Shown piece after piece: positions 1-8,404 of a stretch of DNA of 23,197 nucleotides. The stretch comes from Paramicrosporidium saccamoebae. Taxonomy: Eukaryota; Rozellomycota. The DNA lies in assembly GCA_002794465.1 (NCBI GenBank), contig MTSL01000192.1, positions 3,510-26,706 on the forward strand, written 5' to 3'. A program made the position numbers and the translations under genes. The stretch's first letter is position 1; each line of letters begins with the position of its first letter. The notes below the pieces were generated by a model, which was not told the origin of the DNA, did no database searches, and saw only the letters and a program-made list of their open reading frames with translations.

Positions 1-1959
1 TGAGCCATCTTCGTGTGGGGTCCAGTTTGGATTGTTACCGACGAAACTGATAAATGACTTTTCCATCTTGCCCTGACGAGTATGTTGACGCTTGTCAGTG
101 CCAGCGCCGCCATACTTTTTGTTTCCATGGCGTTGAAAATCAAACAGAGCAAAGGAGCAGACATATCCGATTCCATCCACATGCACTGAAAATTCTCTAA
201 AGAATTCCACCAACTGATCAGTGCACTTTGGTAGGGTGACTAGCAGAACAAATGGCGTAGTAACTACGCTGACAAGTTCTTTAAACAGGATCGTAAACTT
301 GTAGTTGAACATGGTTCCAAATTCTTTTCTGATATTGTCAGTGTGTAGCTTCCCCTTCCAACTCCTCGGCATGTAGTGTGTATATTCTGCTATGTCGTTC
401 ATCAGCTTTTCGGGATCGCTACTTTTGGTTGAATCTGGTATCATTGACCGACAAATGGTCAGAACAACACCGAGTAGTCCAACATACCAAATGACACTTT
501 TGCCCAAAGTAATTTCGAAATGCATCAGTAAGTCTTCATTGGCAATGGTAATACCAATGAGGACAACAGCCAACGAACCAGCAATGAAAGAAACTAATCT
601 GGCAAACGGGTCGAAACGGCTAATTTGGAATTGATCTATGTACTTTGTAGCCTTTCTGTGGCTGTTGGCAAGCCGTCGGTTAAAGTAATGAGGGAGTTCA
701 TTGAACTCACGAAGCTTCCACCTCGCTGCCGTCGTATACTGCCGCATCCCTATACTTTTGGGATTCCTATAAAGCTCCTCTCCATAGCGAAAGATAAAAT
801 AGGCAAGCAGAAAGACAAATATAAAAGGCGCAAGAAATAGGTTGATCAGTCCCATAATAAGGAAACGTTTCTGCAGACCTTGTGATAGCTTTTCTCTCCT
901 AACATCTTTTAGAAACCCACGACGAATCGAACAACTCTCATCAAAGACAAAGTTAAGAATGCAGAATGACAGATTCCACTCGAGTGTTTTTGTCAATCCA
1001 AAAGACTGCCCAAACATGGGCACTTCAGTCTGGATCACCTCCTTGTTAAACAAAGCAATCAAGTAATTCTCCCTCCGCATAATGCGATTGGAGACGTCAT
1101 AGGCATTTAGACGATCGACTGAAACTGGGTGCTTCTTTTGAATTTCAACAACTTTGTCAATAATTTCACTAAATTCCGTAGTGCTGATGAGCTCCTCAGG
1201 GACTGTAAGCAACTTTCCATAAAACCTCCTCATCCTTGCCAGATTCGGAACATCTTGCACGAGACGAATGAATTGCCAAATCAAGACTCCGTAAAAGGAA
1301 ACAACAGAAATCATTGCTAATAATGGCATCCTATAAGTGAGTCACTCCAGCACAATGTTTACTGCAAGAGGCCATACAGACTTGTGACTTGGGAGAGAGT
1401 CGGATGGGAAGCTGCCGTTGCCGGCCTATGTACAAAGGTCCAGTCCACACAGTATATCAGAAAGACAGAAAACCCAATTAGAAATCCAAGGATTAGTAAA
1501 TTGCACATTCGTCCCAGGAGAATCCCGTAGAAGCCGTTCCCCTGATAATAGGCATACATCTAATAATAGTAATGAGAACAAAAATAAGGTTACCTGCTCC
1601 AGAAAGGTATCGACATTGCCAATCTGCTTCCATTCCCGCAGTGCACGCTCTCTTTCCGGGTCATTGTCCTCTTCATCGGGTCGCTCCACCAAGTGCTGCA
1701 TCTCAATGACCGCAGTGGGTGTTTCGTGCTCATCATCGGGACTCATCCGAAATGGCGGTGGTTGTCTCGCATCAGCGCCCACCCAGTCACTCACAAACCG
1801 CAGAATTGACCCGATCATGGGTCGGGACTCATCCTCCATGCTATCTGCCATGTCCACAGGCTCGACGGCTCGTCCACTAATCTGCGACACTCCGTACGCT
1901 GAGGGCCAATCATGCTGGCTCATCCTTTTGAGCCAATTGGAGCAGTTGAAAATTACCAT
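1..1959 (-). CDS. ATG9: Autophagy lipid scramblase Atg9 (3' end cut by window)
   Basis: Exons are 1959-1594, 1559-1363 and 1330-1 (continuing past the left edge), joined across introns of 34 and 32 nt; 631 residues are visible. Exon 1 is an acidic N-terminal region ending in the Atg9 signature NVDTFLEQ, which splices directly to MYAYYQGNGFYGILL and a first membrane span. Exon 3 carries the family core: a VSVDRLNAYDVSNRIMRREN stretch, LIALFNKE, TLEWNLSFCIL, KRFLIMGLINLFLAPFIFVF, RQYTTAARWKLREFNELP, YTHYMPRSWKGKLH, FREFSVHVDGIGYVCSFALF and KMEKSFISF. In the family Atg9 is a trimeric multispanning scramblase on Golgi-derived vesicles that seeds the phagophore. The first in-frame ATG (1959) is used, with purine at -3; ATGs at 1923 and 1851 are alternatives. 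It faces FAAP24 with only 27 bp between start codons. Identity is very secure; the C-terminus is not visible. Confidence 0.96.
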
Positions 1960-1986
1960 ATTTGGTAGGTGGATGGGTCGTTCCGA

Positions 1987-2636
1987 ATGCACGAACTGGT
2001 AGCCGTGGTGGACATTGCTGCTTGGAGGGGAACAGATGTCTGCAGTGAGCTCCAAAAGAAGGGCTGGTCCGTATCGAAATGTAGCGGAGCTCTGAGGGTA
2101 TATTGGGTGGGTTGGAGTAATGGATAGTCAGTATTTCTTCCCAAACACAAAATTTCCATTGTCACCAGCACACTTGAGCCCGAATGTGTAGAAAAGGCAA
2201 TTGAGCGGTAAACTCTCAGTGTGTCAGTTTGATGAATTGTAGTCGAGACATGATTCAAGAAAAGTGTGACAATGTTTACATTGTTCTAGCATTTGAAGAT
2301 CGAATCGACAACCTTTCAGCTGCTCTTAAAATGTGCGAGGGACGTGCATGTGTTGTCGATAGTGCCAAGCTCCTTGCTGATTTTGTTTGCAATGTTACCA
2401 AGAACGAGCCGCTATCAGACACAAAGGACACTGATTTCAAGAAATTAATTCAGATAATGTCTTGGCAGAGTGAAGGCCTAACCACGCTCCAAGTCGATCT
2501 CCTAGCATCGCATTATTCCTCTATTAAAGAGCTTGCCCATGCGGCCCGCCATATATCCAGCCAGCAGCCAGAACCACTTGTAGAGGCACTTTCTGCCATA
2601 TCCCAGTTCCTCGATCAAGACTACTACGTAGAATAA
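1987..2636 (+). CDS. FAAP24: FAAP24-like Fanconi anaemia core complex protein
   Basis: Exons 1987-2097, 2128-2207 and 2243-2636, with introns of 30 and 35 nt, give 194 residues (human FAAP24 has 215). Without splicing only the last exon reads as an ORF, so the gene is easily missed. Exon 1 begins MHELVAVVDIAAWRGTDVCS, matching the FAAP24 opening motif (VANEKWRGSQLAQEM in human, from memory). The middle is an XPF/ERCC4-type nuclease-like fold lacking the GDxnERKxxxD catalytic motif, ending in DSAKLLADFVCNVTKN. The C-terminus is a helix-hairpin-helix pair (GLTTLQVDLLASHYSSIKEL). In the family FAAP24 binds FANCM and brings the Fanconi complex to branched or crosslinked DNA. EME1 is the main alternative, because its C-terminal half is built alike; the length and the WRG motif favour FAAP24. 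The promoter must lie in the 27 bp shared with ATG9 or inside ATG9 exon 1. Confidence 0.8.
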
Positions 2637-2689
2637 ACATGATTGGCCGATGGCACGACGTATCCCATTGGCTTTTTACGCACACTTAA

Positions 2690-3478
2690 ATGGTCCAGCG
2701 CAGGGCGATGTATCACATAATGAGATTCTCACCACTCTGTGTAGTCTTACTACTACATGCGTCGGAGGGAGCAAAAAGTCCGGCGGAATGGGTCACGACA
2801 ATCCAAGAATTGAAGGACCCGGACATTCCGGATGGCATCCGCCTGGATCTTGATGGAATCCTGGTAAAGTTAAATAGAGTGTCGGAAGATGGATTCCCTC
2901 CGCCAGGAATCTTTTGTAGTCATCCGCCAGCAATTTTCAATGCATTTGATCCGCTATTGAATGTAAAACCTGTCGTATCTGCGCAAGGAAACATACCGCC
3001 CACTGCCCCTAAACCATCTGTGGGTAACGGACCACCATCCACGGGTAATGGGGTGCCGTCAGTAAATAATGGACCACCTCTGCCGCCATCTGGAGGACCT
3101 CCTCCGCCACCATCTGGAGGGCCACCTCCACCCCAAACTGGGGGACCACCTCCGCCGCCATCTGGAGGACCTCCCCCTCCTCGAACCGGAGGGCCGCCTC
3201 CACCGCCGTCTGGAGGACCACCACCCCCATCTACCACTAAACCTATAACGCCACAACAATATGCCGCCAAGAACGTCCAGCAAACGAAATCGCAACCAGT
3301 AGATTTACTTAAACAGATTCAAGGCGGGATGAAATTGAAAAAAACGGGGCAAGGTCTCGCTCCGAAGAGTCCCACGTCACAGAAAGATGTTCTTGTTCAG
3401 GCACTCGATAAAGTAATTGGCCCGCCAACTGATACAAAGGAAGACACGCTTACAGATACTGACGTATGGAGCGATTAG
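2690..3478 (+). CDS. Proline-rich WH2 protein with WASP-like acidic tail
   Basis: As an open frame this is 262 residues. Residues about 127-182 are seven 8-residue units of the type GGPPPPPS (profilin/SH3-type polyproline). They are followed by a WH2 actin-monomer motif, DLLKQIQGGMKLKKTG, an amphipathic stretch (DVLVQALDKVIG), and an acidic end closing on DTLTDTDVWSD with the penultimate-region Trp typical of Arp2/3-binding tails. That order (polyproline, WH2, central, acidic) is the VCA layout of WASP/WAVE/WASH nucleation-promoting factors; which subfamily is not clear because the N-terminus matches none I recognise. The start is doubtful. ATG 2690 or 2720 gives a signal-peptide-like MRFSPLCVVLLLHASEG, which is odd for a cytosolic actin regulator, and a second ATG at 2650 opens another frame that a small intron could join. 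The gene starts 53 bp after FAAP24 ends. Confidence 0.7.
   Translation: MVQRRAMYHIMRFSPLCVVLLLHASEGAKSPAEWVTTIQELKDPDIPDGIRLDLDGILVKLNRVSEDGFPPPGIFCSHPPAIFNAFDPLLNVKPVVSAQGNIPPTAPKPSVGNGPPSTGNGVPSVNNGPPLPPSGGPPPPPSGGPPPPQTGGPPPPPSGGPPPPRTGGPPPPPSGGPPPPSTTKPITPQQYAAKNVQQTKSQPVDLLKQIQGGMKLKKTGQGLAPKSPTSQKDVLVQALDKVIGPPTDTKEDTLTDTDVWSD
3068..3235 (+). repeat. In-frame 24-bp polyproline coding repeat
   Basis: Seven consecutive 24-nt units encode GGPPPPxx, where xx alternates between PS, QT and RT (N-G-P-P-L in the first unit). Third codon positions differ between units, so the array is not a very recent duplication and is held by protein selection. It is the proline-rich segment upstream of the WH2 motif. 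Confidence 0.9.
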
Positions 3479-3524
3479 GAGTTGAATTCGAGCTGATCTA
3501 CAACAACGTATGTTACAGTAAATA

Positions 3525-5009
3525 TCAATTGTTATTTGAGAACTTTAAAAAATCCCTAATTGATTTTTGTCCAGAATCCAAGGGCTGCGAGGAAGCCTTT
3601 CCGTGTTTTTTGCTTTTTGAATATGCCGTATAGGGGAGGGCGAGTTTTTCTGTGCTATATGCAAATGAACGTGCTTTTACCTGCAACGGTGGACAATTCT
3701 CCTGGCCCAATGAGGTGGAGAAGGAGCGTTTAAGCGAGACTCGCGCGGCGTTGATGGCGTCGGTGCGAAGATTGAGCGTCGAGTTTTTACCCTTGTCAAG
3801 ATGAATTTCAAAAGGCAAGACGACAGCTTCGGGCGGAGTGGGGGATTCAAAAATTACCTCGGGAACAGGATCAGCCCTTACAGGTGGCAATCGTCTAAAT
3901 GGTTCCAATGTGTTGGGACACAACTCTCCTTCACAAATTCCCTGTGCATGTGTGTCAGCCACCGGTGGACCCAAAAAACTCCACTGATCGCCGTGAAAAT
4001 CTTCTGCCTGAAGGGGGAGCGGGTTTAGGAAACAAATTCTCCTTTTCTCCCCGTCATACACTCTTTGATGAAGAAAGGTCATCTCCGCCTTGGCAAATTC
4101 CGACTCGTAATCAACGGGCATTTTTGTAGGCATTTCAGCCCTCAATACTTGCAAAACCTATGGAATGAATAAATTGGCAGATGGTACTCTGGAAATATTC
4201 TGGTACTTTGACAGATATTTGTAGGCAGTCTTCAAACCCATCCCGTGTATTGATGGCAAGTAGTCGCACCCCGACAGCATGCACATGTGACGAAACTACC
4301 ATATTAGGCAGAGCAAAGCTACGAACCTTTTGATAGGAAAACATGCTCAGATCCAGTTCGGTTGCGTCGGAAAGCCTGTCAATGCAAATCTCATCAGTGT
4401 TTCCGTCCTTGTCCAGTTTAAACAATACCCGCTTGCATCCAAATAACAGCAAATCAGAGTCCTCTGTAATCACAGCCGACACAGTTCCCATGAGACTCAA
4501 GTAGGCCATTTGCGCATCGGCCTCATACGGCGCCACCACGTAATCAATTCCTGTGCGTTTCAGCTCCTCGATCAGACGAGCGGCCATCCTCGGAGTGACG
4601 TCAACACTCTTTTGGATATGGATATAGGCGGCTGATGCATCGCCAGCGTCGATCAGTTGATGCGCCTTTAGTCGACTGTCTTTTCTCGTCTTTGAACGGA
4701 GCAATTCTTGATGTGACTTCATCGGGAGATGGGCACCATCAAATACCAAAATGGGACGCACATTATAATAAAGAAGAAGACGGACCTTGTTCATACAAAA
4801 TTCCACAAAACTACCAATCAGAAATCAATGTATCCGAATGAATACCTGTCATTTGAACGTCCGTGAAAATGGTCCACAGCACAAGAACCATACACTCCCT
4901 TGTGAAGCCACGAGTAGGCGTCTATGGCAACCGCCTGGCCAGCCAGTTGCTCCAAGTGCACACGTCTGGTGATCGACCGGAGCAATGGCAAGAGTCCATT
5001 AATACCCAT
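3525..5009 (-). CDS. EXO1: Exonuclease 1 (Rad2/FEN1 family)
   Basis: Exons 5009-4846, 4810-4327, 4295-4188 and 4157-3525 are joined across introns of 35, 31 and 30 nt, giving 462 residues. The start [12 protein letters not shown] is the invariant Rad2-family N-terminus (Gly2 acts in catalysis). Metal ligands are all present: D30 ([11 protein letters not shown]), D79 (LVFDGAHLP), E151/D153 (APYEADAQ), D172/D174 ([12 protein letters not shown]) and D227 (LSGCDYLPS), followed by the helix-two-turn-helix [18 protein letters not shown] is EXO1-type rather than FEN1-type. Family role: 5'-3' resection in mismatch repair and double-strand-break repair. The protein is short (yeast 702, human 846 residues): the disordered tail is only about 170 residues and ends [10 protein letters not shown], a PIP-box-like PCNA-binding motif (QxxIxxFL). 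The second intron shifts the frame, so a raw ORF reading loses the CDYL region. Confidence 0.95.
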
Positions 5010-5143
5010 TCCCGCTACCGAACAATCGACGCGCGGAAATTTTAACAAATTGCCTATTTGTCTTTAATACTACCATTGGACTACTATTGTACTAGTGGCC
5101 TAGTTTTACATTACTACTGCATCACGATTGCGCTACCATTGCA

Positions 5144-6013
5144 TTAGTTTTGCTTCTTATCCTTGTTGACTGACAGAGCAACGGCTTCACGAAGCCCACG
5201 TAGACCAAAGATCAGAGTGGGCATGACCAGCACAGATCCTACTTTGATGGTTCTGAATGTGTCAAGAAAGATCCAGTTCGCAACGACTAGGCCCAACCAA
5301 GACAAAAAGAGCAAGTAAAAGAGTTTCTGACTGATTGTAAGTGAGAGTATCTTTTTTGCAGGCGATCCGAGAACACCGAGGCGATTCCAAGCGGTAAAGA
5401 GGTACACCAAGGGAAAGAGAGTGATTGCAGTAAACACGGCAGAAATGAGCAAGCCAGTGTCAGGTTTGATAACATTGGAGAAGGGAGGTCGGTTCTCTGG
5501 CTCCCTCTTTTCAAAGATATCCTCGAGCTGATCAGCAGTCCCCTTCTTGTCTCCACTTGCCACATTTGCTCCTGTGAAATCCACAATTCCCATATTCCAT
5601 TCAAACACCCGTGTCGTCGCGTCTGCCTTTTGCGACACAATGATCAGCTTTATTTCGTAGTTGGCAGCATCCAGCAAGGCGTCTTCGGCAGTGAATGTGA
5701 CGCGGCAGAGGTCGCTAGCATCTCGGCCACATAGAAGGGGAAAGTATCCGAAATGCTCCGCATCGGTGCGAGTGAGCACAAAGTTGCTTTGGACGAGCTG
5801 ACAATCGCCTTCCAAGGAAACGGAATACTTGATGGCATCATTTCCCAACACCCTGCGGGCTGGAAGTACTTCTGGATATTTGACTCTATCAGTCAGTTGC
5901 CACACTGAACATTACGACTCAATGGCATTACTGCCCACCCTGACACGCGCCTCTTTGATGGAACATCCAAACGCTGAGCCAGCCAGCGACAACAGTAGAG
6001 GGACGAGCCTCAT
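5144..6013 (-). CDS. SWP1: Oligosaccharyltransferase subunit Swp1 / ribophorin II
   Basis: Two exons (6013-5932 and 5904-5144) around a 27-nt intron give 280 residues, against 286 in yeast Swp1. Exon 1 encodes a signal peptide (MRLVPLLLSLAGSAFG) and the start of the lumenal domain. Exon 2 encodes the beta-rich lumenal part, then the diagnostic juxtamembrane segment LEDIFEKREPENRPPFSNVI and three hydrophobic spans (about residues 180-200, 215-235 and 240-260) with a basic lysine-rich end (NKDKKQN). Family role: ER-membrane subunit of the OST complex that N-glycosylates nascent proteins. The intron is the shortest called in the window and one of only three ending CAG, so that junction (VRVG|MWQL) is the least certain part; the rest is secure. 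A TATAAAG lies 55-61 bp upstream of the ATG. Confidence 0.88.
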
Positions 6014-6178
6014 TACCACTCTACCACCCCTGAAAATGCTCGAATTAAACACTCAATGTTCTCAGGACTTTATAACCCATTCCGTTTATGTACATAATTG
6101 ATACAAGGACCCTACTTTTGCGGTGATCTTGGCTTCTTCTTCCTATCTCGGTCTACTCATTAGCCTCATTTTCTCATG

Positions 6179-6432
6179 TCATGTACCGTGGTTCTTAATT
6201 GCTGCGGCAAAAGACTCGATGACCTGCGACTCGTCTTCTGGTGGGGGCAGCTGTGAAAAGTGCTTCGAGAGCACTTCGGCCAGCTCGTGTTTGTTGGTTG
6301 TGGGCTTCATCCGCACGCGATGCGTCTTTTTGTACTTTCTCAGCGAAGACAGGGCCAATTTCGAAAAATCCACCTAGAATTAGCGTTCAAAATTGACTGT
6401 ACTTTGGGAGCGGCACCCTTCTTAGCATTCAT
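6179..6432 (-). CDS. Minimal SAP30-like Sin3-binding protein
   Basis: Two exons (6432-6403 and 6373-6179) around a 29-nt intron ending TAG give 74 residues. The first 10 residues (MNAKKGAAPK) are basic; the rest is almost only the SAP30 Sin3-binding domain: VDFSKLALSSLRKYKKTHRV, then TTNKHELAEVLSKHF and a final helix ESFAAAIKNH. Human SAP30, from memory, has SLRKYKKTHKV in the same place. In the family this domain docks on the PAH3 region of Sin3 in the Rpd3/HDAC corepressor. The zinc finger and nucleolar-targeting parts of animal SAP30 are absent. It sits tail-to-head behind SWP1 and is divergent from CTP synthase, with 125 bp between start codons. A CCAAT-like site in the reverse orientation lies near its start. 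Confidence 0.82.
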
Positions 6433-6557
6433 GGCACACGGCAACTCCGACGACGACAAGGGTCGCTTATTGGTTTCGCCGCACTGATGCTGATTGGCTG
6501 ATGGACTAATTTGGGTTTACAACAGCCGGAGCCCGGCTAGAGGTGAGGAACGAAAGG

Positions 6558-8247
6558 ATGAAATACGTAGTGGTTACGGGAGGAGTCATTTCGGGAGTTG
6601 GAAAGGGAATAATTGCCTCGTCCACGGGCGTCTTGCTAAAGGCGCTAGGGATGAGAGTGTCGGCTATCAAAATTGATCCGTATCTCAACATTGACGCGGG
6701 AACCCTAAGTCCGTACGACCATGGTAAGGTCTGGTAATTGAATTGACGGGTTAGGTGAAGTATTCGTTCTTAATGATGGAGGCGAGGTGGACCTCGATCT
6801 GGGAAACTATGAGCGCTTCTTGGATGTAACCCTGACTCGTGACAACAATATCACCACTGGCAAGATATATCAACAAGTCATTGAGAAGGAGAGACACGGT
6901 GATTATCTTGGAAAGACGGTGCAAGTCGTTCCACATGTAACCGATGCTATCCAGGATTGGATTGAACGGGTGGCTGCCATTCCAGTGGATGACTCTGGTG
7001 AAGAACCCGACGTGTGCATCATTGAACTTGGTGGAACGGTAGGAGACATTGAATCAGCTCCGTTTGTGGAAGCGCTGCGGCAGTTTCAGTTCCGCGTCGG
7101 ATTGTCAAGTTTTATGGTGATTCACGTGAGTCTGGTCCCAGTTGTAGGATCCGTTGGCGAGCAGAAAACCAAGCCAACCCAGGCATCGGTTCGTGATTTA
7201 CGCGGGCTTGGTCTTTCTCCTGATGTGATTGCCTGCCGCAGTTCCGATAAACTGGATGCGTCAATTAAGGAAAAGCTGTCCATGTTCTGTCACGTCCCGA
7301 CTGATCAAATATTTGCTGTCCACGATTGCCAGTCCGTTTATCATGTCCCTCTTCTTCTTAAGGAGCAGGGACTTGGAGAATTCGTCAAAGAACGATTAGG
7401 GCTGACTCCTAGAAATAGCAGTGATTATTTTTCACGCTGGACCAATCTTGCCGAGAGTCTTGCCAATCCAAAAGGCACTACCTCAATTGCCGTAGTTGGC
7501 AAGTATACCTTTCTCCAAGATTCTTACCTGTCCATTGTCAAATCACTCAACCATGCAGCCATGGCATGCTCACTAAAGGTCGAGATTAACTGGATCGAAG
7601 CATCGGATCTGGAAGAGAATGAGACAACGCCGGAAAAGTATAAGGAAGCGTGGGCCTTGTTAAAGTCTTCCCAGGGTATTATTATTCCCGGAGGATACGG
7701 AGAGCGTGGAAGCGAGGGAAAGATTTCGGCGTGCAAATATGCGCGTGAGAGTCGTGTCCCCTTGCTGGGACTCTGTTTTGGGTTCCAACTTTCAGTCATT
7801 GAACATGCACGAAATGTGCTTGGAATGAAAGACGCCAACTCTGAGGAACTAGACCCCACCACTCCAGATCCAGTGATCATTTTCATGCCCGAAGTGGACA
7901 AGTCTCAAATGGGAGGAACGATGCGCCTGGGTTCGCGTCTCACCAATTTTGTTGTCAAAGAGTGCAAGTCAAAGACATTGTATTCTGAATTTGCGGGAAA
8001 ACCGATGGAATCTGTGCTCGAGCGTCATCGCCATCGCTACGAAGTGAATCCTAAGCTGATTGCTGATCTCGAAAAGAATGGGCTCTGCTTTGTTGGCAAG
8101 GACGAAACTTTGACTAGAATGGAAATTCTTGAACGCCAAGATCATCCGTTCTACGTTGGCACGCAATTTCACCCCGAATTCTTGTCTCGTCCTCTCCACC
8201 CATGTCCATTGTTCGTCGGCCTCTTGCGAGCATCTTTATCGCAATAG
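6558..8247 (+). CDS. URA7: CTP synthase
   Basis: Exons 6558-6723 and 6755-8247 around a 31-nt intron give 552 residues. The N-terminal synthetase domain begins [17 protein letters not shown] (P-loop) and runs through [20 protein letters not shown], the intron junction ([21 protein letters not shown]), KDNN-like [13 protein letters not shown], and [15 protein letters not shown]. The C-terminal glutaminase domain has PGGYGERG, the nucleophile C396 in LGLCFGFQ, and the H528/E530 pair in HPEFLSRP. It makes CTP from UTP, ATP and glutamine. It is shorter than human CTPS1 (591) because the phosphorylated tail is missing; the protein ends 22 residues after HPEF. An ATG at 6543 would add five residues, but MKYVVVTGG is the conserved start. 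A TGATTGG element lies about 60 bp upstream. The stop codon lies inside the first unit of a 39-bp repeat. Confidence 0.98.
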
Positions 8248-8376
8248 AAAATAGTAAGGGAATAAAACCACTGATTATCGCAATAGAAAATAGTAAGAGA
8301 ATAAAACAACTGATTATCGCAATAGAAAATAGTAAGAGAATAAAACAACTGATTATTGCAATATAAAATAGTAGAG
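8238..8376 (+). repeat. 39-bp tandem repeat with AATAAA signals at CTP synthase 3' end
   Basis: Three nearly identical 39-bp units start at 8238, 8277 and 8316; a degenerate fourth starts at 8355. The first unit covers the last two sense codons and the TAG stop of CTP synthase, so the stop-codon region itself was copied downstream. Each full unit contains an AATAAAA, giving three canonical poly(A) signals in series. Units differ by one or two bases (GGGAATAAAACC against AGAATAAAACAA), which indicates recent expansion. The array fills most of the gap to the convergent thiolase gene. Confidence 0.92.
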
Positions 8377-8404
8377 ATACATATACAGAACAATTGGTTT
8401 GCTA

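Noticed and set aside
1418-2002. 194-residue plus-strand frame antisense to ATG9 exon 1
   Set aside because: Composition is Ser-rich with no motif, it crosses an ATG9 intron, and both ATG9 and FAAP24 explain the region.
2098-2127. FAAP24 exon 3 alone as a complete 135-residue gene from ATG 2229
   Set aside because: ATG 2229 lies inside the 35-nt intron; splicing two upstream exons restores conserved N-terminal motifs in frame.
2920-3270. Gly-rich minus-strand frames opposite the polyproline repeat
   Set aside because: These are complements of the CCN-rich coding repeat; the plus frame alone continues into WH2 and acidic motifs.
8238-8376. CRISPR array
   Set aside because: Repeat units are contiguous with no unique spacers, and the genome is nuclear eukaryotic.
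8169-8393. Minus-strand frame with 13-residue repeats at the CTP synthase 3' end
   Set aside because: This is the 39-bp repeat read in antisense and runs into the CTP synthase coding region.
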